Positions 16,413 to 26,894 of a DNA stretch of 64,000 bases are shown here, in pieces. How positions within the stretch are numbered: the stretch's first letter is position 1; each line of letters opens with the position of its first letter. The notes below the pieces were generated by a model. It saw nothing but the letters and a program-made list of their open reading frames with translations. It made no database searches and was not told the origin of the DNA. The stretch comes from Labilibacter sediminis (lineage in GTDB: Bacteria; Bacteroidota; Bacteroidia; Bacteroidales; Marinilabiliaceae): contig NZ_VCHY01000009.1 in the NCBI RefSeq assembly GCF_005877885.1, positions 62,001 to 126,000 of the forward strand, written 5' to 3'. The position numbers and the translations under genes were made by a program.

Positions 16413-16429
16413 TTTAAAGTGATTAGAAA

Positions 16430-16768
16430 TTAGTTATTAGTGAATAATCGTGTGATTTTAGTCCAAAATGAAGTACTCCCGGAATCCTCAATATCAGAGC
16501 CTTCAAGTAGCTTTTTAGAAGTGGGTATCATGGTTCCATCGTTTAGTAATAGAAAAGGTTGAGATACGTTTCTTATTCCGCGTAAATAATTCCCATTCAC
16601 CAGATGACAAGGATGTACCCTTTTAAATCCCAGGGAAGCAAATTCCCTTTCCACCTCATCAATACTGTTACTTACTATCTCAACATTTCCGTTAGTATAG
16701 TATACCAGTGTGTTTAACTCTTTAGATTCTATCCGAACAATTTTTTTTATGGCTGTACTTTTATCCAT
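16430..16768 (-). CDS. stand-alone LytTR-domain protein
   Basis: A 112-residue protein made almost entirely of a LytTR DNA-binding domain: VRIESKELNTLVYYTNGNVE near residues 12-31, LGFKRVHPCHLVNGNYLRGI near 47-66, and a final basic/aromatic tail. It has no receiver or membrane part. It directly precedes the T9SS surface protein gene (17-bp gap), so it may be that gene's dedicated activator, possibly acting with the kinase/regulator pair encoded divergently. That link is inferred from position. Confidence 0.8.
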   Translation of the reverse strand: MDKSTAIKKIVRIESKELNTLVYYTNGNVEIVSNSIDEVEREFASLGFKRVHPCHLVNGNYLRGIRNVSQPFLLLNDGTMIPTSKKLLEGSDIEDSGSTSFWTKITRLFTNN

Positions 16769-17053
16769 GGTAATGCTTTTAACCTTGATATTTATACATT
16801 CTCTTCATGCAAAAAAAAGAAGGATGAATCACTTAAATTTTACAAATGATTATTTGCCGGAGAAAATTTAGTATTTGCGCATATTTTAATGATATTTGAA
16901 TTTAATCAGGATTACAGCAAGCCAACACATAAACATATTCACCTCATTATCTTATTACTACAAAAGCAAATTAACTTAGTAGGTATACCACAAAAAGCCA
17001 TCTGATTTTGTTTTGCATCTATTTTTCCTAATTTGCAGCCCATTACGCTAAGC

Positions 17054-20000
17054 ATGTACAACCTAAAATATTACATAACTTTATTTGTATTACTACTGCC
17101 CGTGTGGGCCTTTGGTCAGGGCAGGTTTGCAAACGATTATTACAGCCGATTTAAGCACATTACCATAAAAAACGGCCTGACAAATAATCATGTAACCTGT
17201 CTTTTACAAGATTCGAAACGTTATATATGGATTGGCACACGAAAAGGACTTGTTCGATATGATGGGCATGAATTAAAAACGTATGTACATCATCCCCATG
17301 ATTCAGCATCAATACCATCTGATTATATTACCTGTTTATTGGAAGATCCACTAGGAAACTTCTGGGTTGGAACCAAAGAGGGGCTTGTTATATTGGACCG
17401 ACGCCATCAGACATTCACCCAGGTACCTTTTCTCTATACTGCAGGTAAAGGTATAAGTCATCAATACGTTAGAACCATTGCCCAGGCTGACTCCTTGCAT
17501 CTTTGGATTGAAACAGTTGATGGTAACCTTCATTTGATGCATTCCATTACCTACGAATCAAAAGTATACCCTCACGAGCGACTAACTCAGGAATATTACG
17601 ACTATCACCATATTTTACCCGATTCAAAAGGAACGGTTTGGGTTGGAGGTCGGAATTTTGGCCCGCTGGCTTTTACTCCACAATCAGAAAACTTCTCATC
17701 TATAAAAACAGACAGAACAGATAAAAAACGAAAGAGAGACAAGGATGTGGCTTGCTTTTTTGAGGATAGTAACAAGCAATTTTGGATAAGCGCCACAGAT
17801 GGATTCTATCATTACAACAGAACCTCTGATGTATGCACAAAAAAACTGGCTACCTCCACATATGATATTAAGGAAGACTCCAATGGTTTTTTATGGCTGG
17901 CCACGGGAGGAGGATTGTACAGATACCACAGTTCTTCTGAAAGCTTTACCCGTTTTGCCCACAACGAAAGTGACGAATTATCGTTGATACACAATCATGT
18001 AAACTGTGTTTTAATTGATGATCGCGAAAACATATGGGCTGGCACCCAGGAAGGAGTTAGCATACTCCTTAAGCGAAAAAACAAGATTCGTTTGTTCAGA
18101 CATATCCCATCCATATCATCTTCATTAAGTCATAACGAAGTGCAGGCTTTTTACCAGGCTAACGACAGTGTTTTATATGTTGGCACCGATGGTGGTGGTT
18201 TAAATAAACTGGACATCCCTTCTGAAAAATTTATTTCCTATCAAACTTCCAGGCAGCCGCACTCTATTTCTTCAAACAGTGTTAATGCTATCGAGGGCAA
18301 TAAAGACAACATTTGGGTAGGTCTTTGGCAAGGTGTTGGCTTCAATCACTTTAATCCTAAAACCGAAAAATTCAGCCGTTATGCGCTTCTTCCCGACTCC
18401 AGAAAGAGAGATTGGTACAACGACCTTTGGTTTGATGGTGATCATACCTTATGGTGTGGCGTGTGGGGAGGTTTAGGCATTCATCTGTTTAACACCAATA
18501 GCAATCAATTTACAACAGATAACTTTAAACCCATCATTCACCCTGACAACCGACCTATTTACGCCCAGGTAATCAATAAAGATCAGGTAATTTGCGCCGG
18601 ACAGTGGGGCGTTATCTATATATTTAATCGCAAAACAGGAAACTTTAAAGCCTATCAGTCAAACTTTTATAAAAACACCAGAACCAATCTGGGCCTTACA
18701 AGTGCTAACTATCCTAATTTTAAGCAACTATACGGTGGTCTTACCCATAACGGGGATACCTACCTGTTAACGGATAGCAGCATTATAGCCTTTAACGAAA
18801 ACACAAGGCATTTCGCGCCCATCACTAAAGAATTAAGACCCTATAGGGCAATGATTCCTGATGTTGACAACCTTAACTATTGGGTAGGCTCCGACCTTGG
18901 ACTTGAATATTTTATAAAAGCAAAAAATCGTCTTTTCCTTATTGAAAATAATAAAGATAAATCCCCACTTGAGAATAAAAGCATATTATCGCTTTGCCAG
19001 TTTAATCAGAACCATCTTTTAATCGGAACAGATCAGGGATTACTATTGTACGATCACCAGAAAAAATTATTTTCACCTCTTCCCAACTCGCTGGAATCTT
19101 CTCCTTTAAAAAGTATGGCCGTAAAAAAGATAAAGCCATTTGAGAATCAACTTGTATTTATCTTAAATCAGGGCTTTGTTATTTGTGATTTATCTTTTAA
19201 AGAGGTTAAAAATTATAACCTTTCCAATTCATTCAAGCAAGGTTTATTAACCAACCAACTGTTTGACATAGAAAAAATAAACGACCTCTATTATCTGGCA
19301 TCCGACAGAGGGCTAATCACGTTTAACGGGAATAATTTATTTAAAACAACCGAAGAGCTAAAGGCTTATACTATATACGACATAGAACGAAAAGGAGATG
19401 ATTTACTCATGGCAACATCCGATGGTTATATGGAATATTCTACCGCCAGCCATATGCTTGTTAAATTTAATGAACCAACAAAGCAAATGATCAGTTCGCA
19501 TCTGATTAGCTTTGTTAAGCCGGATAAGGAGGGCCGTTTGTGGGTTGGAACTACCAACAGAGGAGTCAATAAAATTGGTTCAAACCAAAAACTGGTTTCA
19601 CATTATTTTGCTGAAAACAATTCAGGCTACCAGGGAAATAATGCTTTATGTTTTCTTGAAAGCAGCGATGGTGAAATTTTTATTGGAGGCGAAAAACTTA
19701 ACCTTTATCAACCCGGCAGCGACAGCTTTACACAACCCGAATTTGCAGACTTATTACCCAATGAGCCTGTCCTTAATTTGCTTGAAGATAATACAAAACA
19801 GCTTTGGATTATTACCGAAAACCACATTTCCATCATTAATGCTTCACGTCAACAGGCTGATATCCACAAGCAAAACAAACTAACGTTTACAGGGGCTGCA
19901 CTTAAACTAAAAAATGGCAAATTCTGTATAGGTACAGAGCAGGGTTTCCTTTATTTTTTACCCGACGAAATAAATTTTAACCCTTACAACATTCCTGTTA

Positions 20001-21058
20001 CTTTAACTTCCATTGAAGTAATGGGTCATGAGGTTGCATTTCCTCTTGAACCAAACAAAAAACTATCGCTAAAATACAACGACAATTTTGTAACCATTCA
20101 GTTTTCAGCCTTACAATATAATACTGACAAAATAAATTATGAATACAAACTAAAAGGAGTTGATAAAAACTGGATAAGTACAACAAAAAATTACGCAGCC
20201 TATACAAAATTAGCACCGGGAAGATACCGGTTTCAGGTACGAAACAAAAAAAATCCCAATGAGTCGATGTCGGAGATAATTATTCGCATTCGTCCGCCTT
20301 TTTGGAAAAGTACCTGGTTTTATCTTGCGATACTGTTAGGTGTTATCCTAATACTTTGGATATGGATTAATCAGAGGCTAAAGAAAATACACATACTTGA
20401 AAGCAATTTAAAACTAAAACAACGCTTACTTCTTTCTCAACTTAATCCGCATTTTATTTTTAATGCATTAATGGCTATTCAAAGCTTTATATACAAAAAC
20501 AAGCCCCATGTAGCCGGTAATTACTTATCGAAATTTGCTAAGTTGATGCGTTTATTTTTAACCAACATGCGCCATGAGCTAACCTCCATTGAGCAAGAGA
20601 TACAAACCCTGAAGTTTTACCTGGAAATGCAGCAGTTAAGATTTAACGAAGCTTTTGATTTTTCGATTACAACAGAAGGGATTAACGATGCGCATAAATT
20701 AGCTCTGCCTACCATGATGATACAACCTGTTATAGAAAATGCGGTTGAACACGGTATATATCACAAAACGAGTAATGGAATAATTGAAATTAACTTTAAT
20801 CTGGAAAAAGATATTTTAATAGTAACAGTTAAAGATAATGGTAAAGGGTACCTGCATACCATAAAAAACAAAAGTACCACTCATAAATCAGTATCTACCT
20901 CTATCATTAGAGACAGGATAAAAAGTTTCAACAAAAAATCGAAACACCTATACTCAATTATTATTAAGGACCTGTCGGAAGATGACAAACAACTAGAAGG
21001 TACCGTAGTTACCATGAGGCTTCCGGCAACATACATTAACAATAAAGATGAATATTAA
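17054..21058 (+). CDS. two-component sensor with regulator propeller, Y_Y_Y and LytS-type histidine kinase
   Basis: From ATG 17054 the protein is 1334 residues; a TTG start 21 bp upstream is unlikely. It has a signal peptide (MYNLKYYITLFVLLLPVWAF) and two seven-bladed-type propellers made of repeats such as LEDPLGNFWVGTKEGLVILD and DDRENIWAGTQEGVSILL, to about residue 970. A Y_Y_Y domain follows (about 980-1070, YEYKLKGVDKNWISTT), then one membrane helix (about 1080-1100). The LytS/YehU kinase has H-box QLNPHFIFNA near 1130 and N-box MIQPVIENAVEHG near 1230. It senses a periplasmic ligand and phosphorylates the LytTR regulator, whose gene overlaps it by 11 bp. Unlike hybrid sensors of many PULs it lacks receiver and AraC domains. 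Confidence 0.9.
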   Translation: MYNLKYYITLFVLLLPVWAFGQGRFANDYYSRFKHITIKNGLTNNHVTCLLQDSKRYIWIGTRKGLVRYDGHELKTYVHHPHDSASIPSDYITCLLEDPLGNFWVGTKEGLVILDRRHQTFTQVPFLYTAGKGISHQYVRTIAQADSLHLWIETVDGNLHLMHSITYESKVYPHERLTQEYYDYHHILPDSKGTVWVGGRNFGPLAFTPQSENFSSIKTDRTDKKRKRDKDVACFFEDSNKQFWISATDGFYHYNRTSDVCTKKLATSTYDIKEDSNGFLWLATGGGLYRYHSSSESFTRFAHNESDELSLIHNHVNCVLIDDRENIWAGTQEGVSILLKRKNKIRLFRHIPSISSSLSHNEVQAFYQANDSVLYVGTDGGGLNKLDIPSEKFISYQTSRQPHSISSNSVNAIEGNKDNIWVGLWQGVGFNHFNPKTEKFSRYALLPDSRKRDWYNDLWFDGDHTLWCGVWGGLGIHLFNTNSNQFTTDNFKPIIHPDNRPIYAQVINKDQVICAGQWGVIYIFNRKTGNFKAYQSNFYKNTRTNLGLTSANYPNFKQLYGGLTHNGDTYLLTDSSIIAFNENTRHFAPITKELRPYRAMIPDVDNLNYWVGSDLGLEYFIKAKNRLFLIENNKDKSPLENKSILSLCQFNQNHLLIGTDQGLLLYDHQKKLFSPLPNSLESSPLKSMAVKKIKPFENQLVFILNQGFVICDLSFKEVKNYNLSNSFKQGLLTNQLFDIEKINDLYYLASDRGLITFNGNNLFKTTEELKAYTIYDIERKGDDLLMATSDGYMEYSTASHMLVKFNEPTKQMISSHLISFVKPDKEGRLWVGTTNRGVNKIGSNQKLVSHYFAENNSGYQGNNALCFLESSDGEIFIGGEKLNLYQPGSDSFTQPEFADLLPNEPVLNLLEDNTKQLWIITENHISIINASRQQADIHKQNKLTFTGAALKLKNGKFCIGTEQGFLYFLPDEINFNPYNIPVTLTSIEVMGHEVAFPLEPNKKLSLKYNDNFVTIQFSALQYNTDKINYEYKLKGVDKNWISTTKNYAAYTKLAPGRYRFQVRNKKNPNESMSEIIIRIRPPFWKSTWFYLAILLGVILILWIWINQRLKKIHILESNLKLKQRLLLSQLNPHFIFNALMAIQSFIYKNKPHVAGNYLSKFAKLMRLFLTNMRHELTSIEQEIQTLKFYLEMQQLRFNEAFDFSITTEGINDAHKLALPTMMIQPVIENAVEHGIYHKTSNGIIEINFNLEKDILIVTVKDNGKGYLHTIKNKSTTHKSVSTSIIRDRIKSFNKKSKHLYSIIIKDLSEDDKQLEGTVVTMRLPATYINNKDEY

Positions 21059-21788
21059 AACCCTAATCATAGACGACGAAAAAAATGCCAGAGAGGCTAT
21101 TAAAAGTATCTTAAAATACGAATATAACGATATTCAGATTGTAGGCGAAGCCAATGGTGTATACAGCGGTTTAGAAGCCATTAAAAGGCATAAACCTGAT
21201 CTGGTTTTTTTGGATATTAACATGGAAGACGGAAATGGTTTTGACCTCCTCAACCGACTGGAACATATTGACTTTAGCATTATTTTTTTAACTGCTTATG
21301 ATGAATATGCCGTGAAAGCTTTTCGTTATTCTGCGGTTGATTATTTGCTAAAACCCATTGATACAGATGATTTAGATGATGCCATTGATAAGGTTAAACA
21401 ACAACTTGGACATGCCACAACGAACCTAAGCAAGTTATTGGAAAACCTAATACCTCCTAACGAAAAAGAAAAGAAACTGGTACTGAAAACTTCAGACAGT
21501 ATTTATCTGGTAGATAAAAACGATGTGATTAGATGCGAAGCTTCCAGTAATTATACTCAATTTTATTTCTCAAACCGCCAACCAATACTTGTATCAAAAC
21601 CATTAAAAGAATACGACAGCCAGCTATGCGAACTAGGCTTTTTTAGGTCGCACCAATCGCACCTGATAAATATTAAACACATTAGTCATATTGAAAAAAG
21701 AGACGGCTGTTCCATTATATTAAGCGACAACTCACAAGTACCTGTTTCTACACGTAAAAAAAATGCTCTAATGAACCTGTTTGATTAA
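21048..21788 (+). CDS. LytTR-family response regulator
   Basis: A 246-residue regulator. The receiver domain has the acidic pair in IIDDEKNARE, the phospho-acceptor aspartate in DLVFLDINMED (about residue 56), and the lysine in DYLLKPID (about 105). The LytTR DNA-binding domain spans about 145-246 (EASSNYTQFYFSNR, FFRSHQSHLINIKHI). The start overlaps the kinase stop by 11 bp, so the two are translationally coupled partners. Targets are not known; the adjacent T9SS protein operon or the GH30 locus are candidates. Confidence 0.92.
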   Translation: MNIKTLIIDDEKNAREAIKSILKYEYNDIQIVGEANGVYSGLEAIKRHKPDLVFLDINMEDGNGFDLLNRLEHIDFSIIFLTAYDEYAVKAFRYSAVDYLLKPIDTDDLDDAIDKVKQQLGHATTNLSKLLENLIPPNEKEKKLVLKTSDSIYLVDKNDVIRCEASSNYTQFYFSNRQPILVSKPLKEYDSQLCELGFFRSHQSHLINIKHISHIEKRDGCSIILSDNSQVPVSTRKKNALMNLFD

Positions 21789-21896
21789 TACCCTGTAAAA
21801 GACGAATCTCTTTATACACACCTAACACACTCTTTCTTAACCTCTTATTTCATTACTTTTTATGTAACACTATTTCAGGACTAAGTAAATAAGAAA

Positions 21897-21930
21897 ATAA
21901 AAAAGGGAACACTAACCAAAGTGCTCCCTA
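21897..21930 (-). terminator. terminator of the polysaccharide utilisation operon
   Basis: On the minus strand GGGAGCACT and AGTGTTCCC form a near-perfect stem with loop TTGGTT, followed by TTTTTTATTTT. It lies 28 bp after the last GH30 stop. Confidence 0.7.
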
Positions 21931-21957
21931 TATTCATTAAGTTGTTTCTACAGCTAT

Positions 21958-23418
21958 TTAGTAAATCACAGTCTGAATACCGTGTGCAGGAATTTCCAGT
22001 GTAGTTTCAGAATTAGCTACAATAAGTTTGTAAGCAATATCCTCTTCTGTATCATTCATTACCACAGTAATCATTTTTCCATCGCCATTAATAAAGGATG
22101 TACTTATCAAATGACTTCGACTACATGTAGTACTTACACGTTTTGCACCAGGTCGGATAAACTTTGAGAAATGCCCTATATAGTAATACGATGGCGTGTA
22201 AATCAATTCGTTGGTTCTGGTGTCGGCATGGATAGGAGAAAAACAAAAATTACCTACATGGTTTGGCCCCCCTGTATGGTCTAATAGTATGTTCCAATCA
22301 GTCCAACCAACAGTACCACAGTTAAAATCGTTGATCATAGACTTGCCATAACGCTCCCCGTTTGACCAACGCTGATAATCAGTCTCCACAAAAGCTTCAA
22401 TACAGCCTTCGGTAAAAAGTAAGTTTTTATCAGGAAATGATTCTTTAATGTTTCGCAGGTTATCCCACATAGACTCTCCTCCTGCCCAACGCTCGTACCA
22501 GTGGAAACCAATTCCCCAGGCATACTTTGCTGCTTCCGGATCGCTAAATATAGTATTGGCTCTATGGGAAATTAAATCACGGTTGTGATCCCAAACAACA
22601 ATGTTTTTATCGCCTAAACCTTCTTTTTCCAATGTTGGTCCAAGGTAGTTTTTAAGGAAATCTCTCTCCTCCTCTGCTGTATAAACGCAGGATTCCCAGG
22701 TTTGTACTGCCATAGGTTCATTCTGAATAGTCAGTCCCCAAATAGGCATTCCTTCTGCCTCATAGGCCTTAATGAATTTAGCATAGTATAATGCCCATGA
22801 CTGGCAATATTCCGGTAACAACTTCCCTCCTTTTAGCATATCCTTTTTCCCTTTCATAAAGGCTGGCGGACTCCACGGACTTACATAAAAAAGTAAGGAA
22901 TCCGAAGCAGAGGTCATAGCTCTTTTAATCAATGGGATCCGATACTTTCTATCATGGTCGATATTAAAACTTTTTAACTCCTTATCTCCTTCTTCAATGT
23001 AAGTATAGCTTTCCGAACTAAAATCGCAACTATGTATGGTTGTACGCAATAAGCTGTAATCAATTCCATCAACTCCATAGTAAGCATTAATCAGCTCATT
23101 CTGTTTGTCTTCGCTTAACCGGGCAAAAACTTCTGCCGAAGCATCAGTAATGGCACCTCCAATTCCTATAAAACTTTGAAATTGCTTATCCGGATTTACA
23201 AATACAGCAATATCTGTTTCTAAAGGTTGTGTTGCATCTACAAAGTTTAGCGTATGCTTAAACGATAACCTATCGTCTGTATTTTTAGCTGTTGTATAAA
23301 CTTTCACCTCTTTTCCTTCTGCTGAATAAGCAGCATAGGTTTCCTGCTCTTCTTTAACTTTGTTATAAGTACAAGCAAAAAACAATGAGGCTATGAGTAC
23401 TATCCCAAAATTTTTCAT
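21958..23418 (-). CDS. GH30-family glycoside hydrolase (GH30_1-like), lipoprotein
   Basis: A 486-residue lipoprotein (lipobox LFFAC at residues 12-16) with a GH30 catalytic barrel. SFIGIGGAITDASAEVF lies near residues 90-106, and the acid/base glutamate is in LTIQNEPMAVQTWESC near 228. GIGFHWYERW is near 305, and the nucleophile glutamate is in LLFTEGCIEAF near 337. A C-terminal beta domain ends at EIPAHGIQTVIY. The TWESC feature is typical of glucosylceramidase-like GH30_1 enzymes acting on beta-glucosides. It is the last gene of the PUL and probably trims oligosaccharides at the cell envelope. Linkage specificity is inferred. Confidence 0.85.
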   Translation of the reverse strand: MKNFGIVLIASLFFACTYNKVKEEQETYAAYSAEGKEVKVYTTAKNTDDRLSFKHTLNFVDATQPLETDIAVFVNPDKQFQSFIGIGGAITDASAEVFARLSEDKQNELINAYYGVDGIDYSLLRTTIHSCDFSSESYTYIEEGDKELKSFNIDHDRKYRIPLIKRAMTSASDSLLFYVSPWSPPAFMKGKKDMLKGGKLLPEYCQSWALYYAKFIKAYEAEGMPIWGLTIQNEPMAVQTWESCVYTAEEERDFLKNYLGPTLEKEGLGDKNIVVWDHNRDLISHRANTIFSDPEAAKYAWGIGFHWYERWAGGESMWDNLRNIKESFPDKNLLFTEGCIEAFVETDYQRWSNGERYGKSMINDFNCGTVGWTDWNILLDHTGGPNHVGNFCFSPIHADTRTNELIYTPSYYYIGHFSKFIRPGAKRVSTTCSRSHLISTSFINGDGKMITVVMNDTEEDIAYKLIVANSETTLEIPAHGIQTVIY

Positions 23419-23527
23419 TTTCTGTATAATTTGATGTAAAACAATGTGTCTAATGAATCCACCATCTACTTTTTAACCCGTGCAATATTTCTTGTATATC
23501 AGGCTAATTCAAAAGACACCGTATTAT

Positions 23528-24979
23528 TTATTCCTGTTTCCAGACAAAAGTACCTACTGCCTTAGAAGCTAGTTTTGCTGAAAACATTTCTTCATTCATT
23601 TCTATATTAAAAATTTGTTCCGATCCCGTATCGTTAAGCACTACAACTACCAACTCACCAGATGGTGTTTTAAAAGCTACATTAGGTAAACCTGATGGTA
23701 AGTTTGTTTTTACCCTTAATGATCCCGGACGTGCAAATTTTGAAGCATGTGCAATTATATAATAAGCCGGATTACGAACTACTGTATTTCCGTCAATGGT
23801 CAATGCGCCCAAACACTGAGTACATCCGCCATCGGTATGCGGTTTCAGATTAGAATCTGCTGCCAAATTCCACTCTAAAACTGTTTTACACCAGTTACGA
23901 GAAGCTCCAATAATTAAATTATTAATATGCCACACTAAATCATTTCCAAAATTCCCTGGAGCACCAACCCATTGCTCAGTGAAATACAGGTTTTTATCCG
24001 GATGGGCATTATGAACACTGCTTAAATTTCCAATTTCTCCTCCATATAAATGAAAACCGGAACCATCTATATATTTCTTTGCCTCAGGATCATTCAATAT
24101 GCTTATCGGGTAATCGGTTCTGTCCGCATTATGATCATACACAATGATTTTGGTATTGATGCCGGCTGTTTCAAAAGCAGGACCTAAAGTAGATTTTACA
24201 AACATGGCCTGATCGTTGGCCGGCATATACATACTTGGGTTATTTCCCGGATGTAAAGGCTCATTCTGAACAGTAATAGCATCAATAGTAATGCCTTCAT
24301 CGGCCATTTCCTGTACGTATTTCACAAAATAATTGGCATAAGCCTGGTAGTATTCCGGCTTTAATTCACCACCTTTAGTCGCATTATTTGTTTTCATCCA
24401 GGTTGGTGGCGACCAGGGAGAACCCATTATTTTTATATCCGGATTGATAGTTAAAATTTCCTTTAACACAGGAATTAAATAGGCTTTATCAGGAGCCAGG
24501 GAAAACTTTTGCATGTCCACATCTGTTTCTCCGTCTGGTAAATCATTGTACGAAAAAGTATACGAATCTAAATCTGAAGCTCCAATACTAATCCTTAAAT
24601 AACTAACACCAATATTCTCATCATCATAAGCAAATAACTCATTTAATAATGCACTTCTCTGGGCAGAACCCATGTTTGATAGGTGCATTGCACTACCACC
24701 TGTTAAAGTAAAACCAAAGCCATCCATTTCCTGGTAAGTCTGTTCTGCATCAATGGTAATAGTTGGATTATTATTGGGATCAACCTCTGTAAATTTTACA
24801 TCCTTCTTATTAAATTTAGCTAAACCATCATAGGTAGATAAATATAACTGTACATCATAAGGATCCGATACTACAGGTGGTGGAGCTATATTATTTTCGG
24901 AATCATCAGAACATTGTATTCCCAACATACTAACCAGCACTGCTACTAATGTTAATACTGACATTTTTATATAGTTCAT
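23528..24979 (-). CDS. GH30-family glycoside hydrolase (GH30_3-like), lipoprotein
   Basis: A 483-residue lipoprotein (lipobox LGIQC, cysteine at residue 24). Its GH30 barrel has MDGFGFTLTGGSAMHL near 81, the acid/base glutamate in VQNEPLHPGNNPSMYM near 235, DGSGFHLYGG near 300, and the nucleophile in LYFTEQWVGAPGNFG near 328. The NNPSM segment after the acid/base residue and the CTQCLGAL region resemble GH30_3 endo-beta-1,6-glucanases. It is likely a surface or periplasmic enzyme that cuts beta-1,6-glucan. It is co-directional with the SusE-like gene. Confidence 0.85.
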   Translation of the reverse strand: MNYIKMSVLTLVAVLVSMLGIQCSDDSENNIAPPPVVSDPYDVQLYLSTYDGLAKFNKKDVKFTEVDPNNNPTITIDAEQTYQEMDGFGFTLTGGSAMHLSNMGSAQRSALLNELFAYDDENIGVSYLRISIGASDLDSYTFSYNDLPDGETDVDMQKFSLAPDKAYLIPVLKEILTINPDIKIMGSPWSPPTWMKTNNATKGGELKPEYYQAYANYFVKYVQEMADEGITIDAITVQNEPLHPGNNPSMYMPANDQAMFVKSTLGPAFETAGINTKIIVYDHNADRTDYPISILNDPEAKKYIDGSGFHLYGGEIGNLSSVHNAHPDKNLYFTEQWVGAPGNFGNDLVWHINNLIIGASRNWCKTVLEWNLAADSNLKPHTDGGCTQCLGALTIDGNTVVRNPAYYIIAHASKFARPGSLRVKTNLPSGLPNVAFKTPSGELVVVVLNDTGSEQIFNIEMNEEMFSAKLASKAVGTFVWKQE

Positions 24980-25143
24980 GTTTAATTTTTTTGCTTTTAA
25001 TTAGGCACCGGATTTATCCCGTGTCTAATTTATAATGTAATTGGGCTTTAGCCTAAACATATATTTAGGCTAAAATCCATAACATATCCTTAATTCTCCG
25101 GGTTATCTCGCCTGTCGGTGGACAGGAAACCCGGAGCTAATTA

Positions 25144-26886
25144 TTATTGTGCAACAAACTCATATGTTCCTATTGAGTAGTCTTCACTAAGCTCAATAGA
25201 TATTAGGTATGTTCCAGAGTTAGTAATATTTCTAAAATTTGATCCACCTTTATTGGTCATTGTTCCGCTTAACGCAGAAGGATCATCTGCTCCAAAGTCA
25301 TTATCCCATGGAGAGAAAAATTTATGATCGAAATCTGCAGTTAAATCTGCGGTTAAGTTCCATTTATACGGATGTTCATAAGTTAATAGAAATTCTTCTC
25401 TATTGTCCCAACCTTGATTGATTTCATCCCAATGAAACATGAATAGGTTATAATACGACCATTTTAATTTGGCCTCTGCAAAATTTATTTCTAGTTGATA
25501 CGCCTGGTCTCTTTCCACTGTAATGTTACCTGAAGTATCAAATAAATTAGAGTTTACCATTACCCTAACATCTTCAGGAGATTCTGTAACACCTAAGTTA
25601 ACATCAATAGTATATGAGGTTCCAGAACCATCAGAGGCTGTATTTAACTGATATTCTACTCCTGCTTGTAAAGCCAGATTTTTTGTTGAAGTAAATACAT
25701 CTCCTTGTTTTGTAAGCTGATCAATAACTGCTCCTCCTCCCAACAAATACAGACTTTCCGGAGCTTCAATAGGGTCCCCACCGATAGGCGCATCAGGATC
25801 TTCTTCAATGCTAAAACTATAGCCATTGGCCGATAAGTCAAGTGTAAGAATATGAAGACCTTTTACATTAGATGGAATATCCTCGTAAGAAACACCCTGA
25901 GATGCTGCATCACTTTCGGCAACAATTTGATTACTTGTTCCTACAACACGTTTAAGGATGTTAACCCAATTTTTGTTTGCTCTGAAAATAAAACCACCTT
26001 CAGCAACAAAGTCAATACTGGCTTTCCAAACACCTAACCCTTGGTATTCTAACAGTTGGTCTCCTCCCCATCCTGTTTCAAAAACACTACCTATGGCACC
26101 TAAAAAGTCAACTTTAAACATTGAGTAAGTATTGTTATCCAGGTCGATATTGATTTTATAGACACCTTCTTCGCTTACAGTTAAGGCTACACCAGACTTC
26201 ACTAACTCTCCTTCTGCACCACCATATTGATGAGCTGGTAAACTTTGAGCACTATAAAATTGAAATTCTTTCTCTGCCAAAAGCTTCGTATAAATTTCAA
26301 ACTTATTAGAAGGGTTAAGGTTTTCATCGTTTAACCTTTTTAGCTGTATCGCCTCACTTAAATCATCTCCATTCTCAGTAGCTAATCCTGAAATAAACAA
26401 TTGATCAGGAATTATTTCTGTAGCAAAACGTGTTACGGCTATATCTTCATATGGCGCATCAGATGTTTTGCTTAAGCATTTGGCTCTTACCGTGTATTTT
26501 ACGGATGCCTCCTGATTGGCCGGAAAACCACCTATTGATAATGCTTCATCAATAACTTTGGCATTAATTTTTGCCTGTGTATCTTTTCCTCCATTATCAG
26601 AATCAACTACCAACAATGATGTTGTATCTTTTGCACTTACTTTTACGATGTGCAATTCGTAAAATACATTGTAATTAGCAGATGAATGAGCTGGTGTCCA
26701 GGTAAAGGTTAACTCTTCATCAGGTTTTGACTCATCCAGAGTTATAGCATTCCCTATGCTTACACTAAGATCAGCAGGAGAAGACAACTCCCACTTTCCT
26801 TCTGGTTGAAGATTACTATCCTCTTCACAGCCCCAGGCCATTATCATGACCAAAAGGGCAACTATTATGTTTAATTTCTTATTCAT
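25144..26886 (-). CDS. SusE/SusF-like outer-membrane glycan-binding lipoprotein
   Basis: A 580-residue lipoprotein (lipobox MAWGC near residue 20). It has an N-terminal SusE-type Ig domain (LDESKPDEELTFTWTPAHSS, about 50-150) followed by repeated beta-sandwich glycan-binding modules that share a YKINIDLDNNTYS / VLHILTLDLSANGYSFSI-like ending. It directly follows susD with an 8-bp gap and should capture the polysaccharide at the cell surface. The first half resembles SusE; the C-terminal modules are less familiar. Confidence 0.8.
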   Translation of the reverse strand: MNKKLNIIVALLVMIMAWGCEEDSNLQPEGKWELSSPADLSVSIGNAITLDESKPDEELTFTWTPAHSSANYNVFYELHIVKVSAKDTTSLLVVDSDNGGKDTQAKINAKVIDEALSIGGFPANQEASVKYTVRAKCLSKTSDAPYEDIAVTRFATEIIPDQLFISGLATENGDDLSEAIQLKRLNDENLNPSNKFEIYTKLLAEKEFQFYSAQSLPAHQYGGAEGELVKSGVALTVSEEGVYKINIDLDNNTYSMFKVDFLGAIGSVFETGWGGDQLLEYQGLGVWKASIDFVAEGGFIFRANKNWVNILKRVVGTSNQIVAESDAASQGVSYEDIPSNVKGLHILTLDLSANGYSFSIEEDPDAPIGGDPIEAPESLYLLGGGAVIDQLTKQGDVFTSTKNLALQAGVEYQLNTASDGSGTSYTIDVNLGVTESPEDVRVMVNSNLFDTSGNITVERDQAYQLEINFAEAKLKWSYYNLFMFHWDEINQGWDNREEFLLTYEHPYKWNLTADLTADFDHKFFSPWDNDFGADDPSALSGTMTNKGGSNFRNITNSGTYLISIELSEDYSIGTYEFVAQ

Positions 26887-26894
26887 GATTATTA

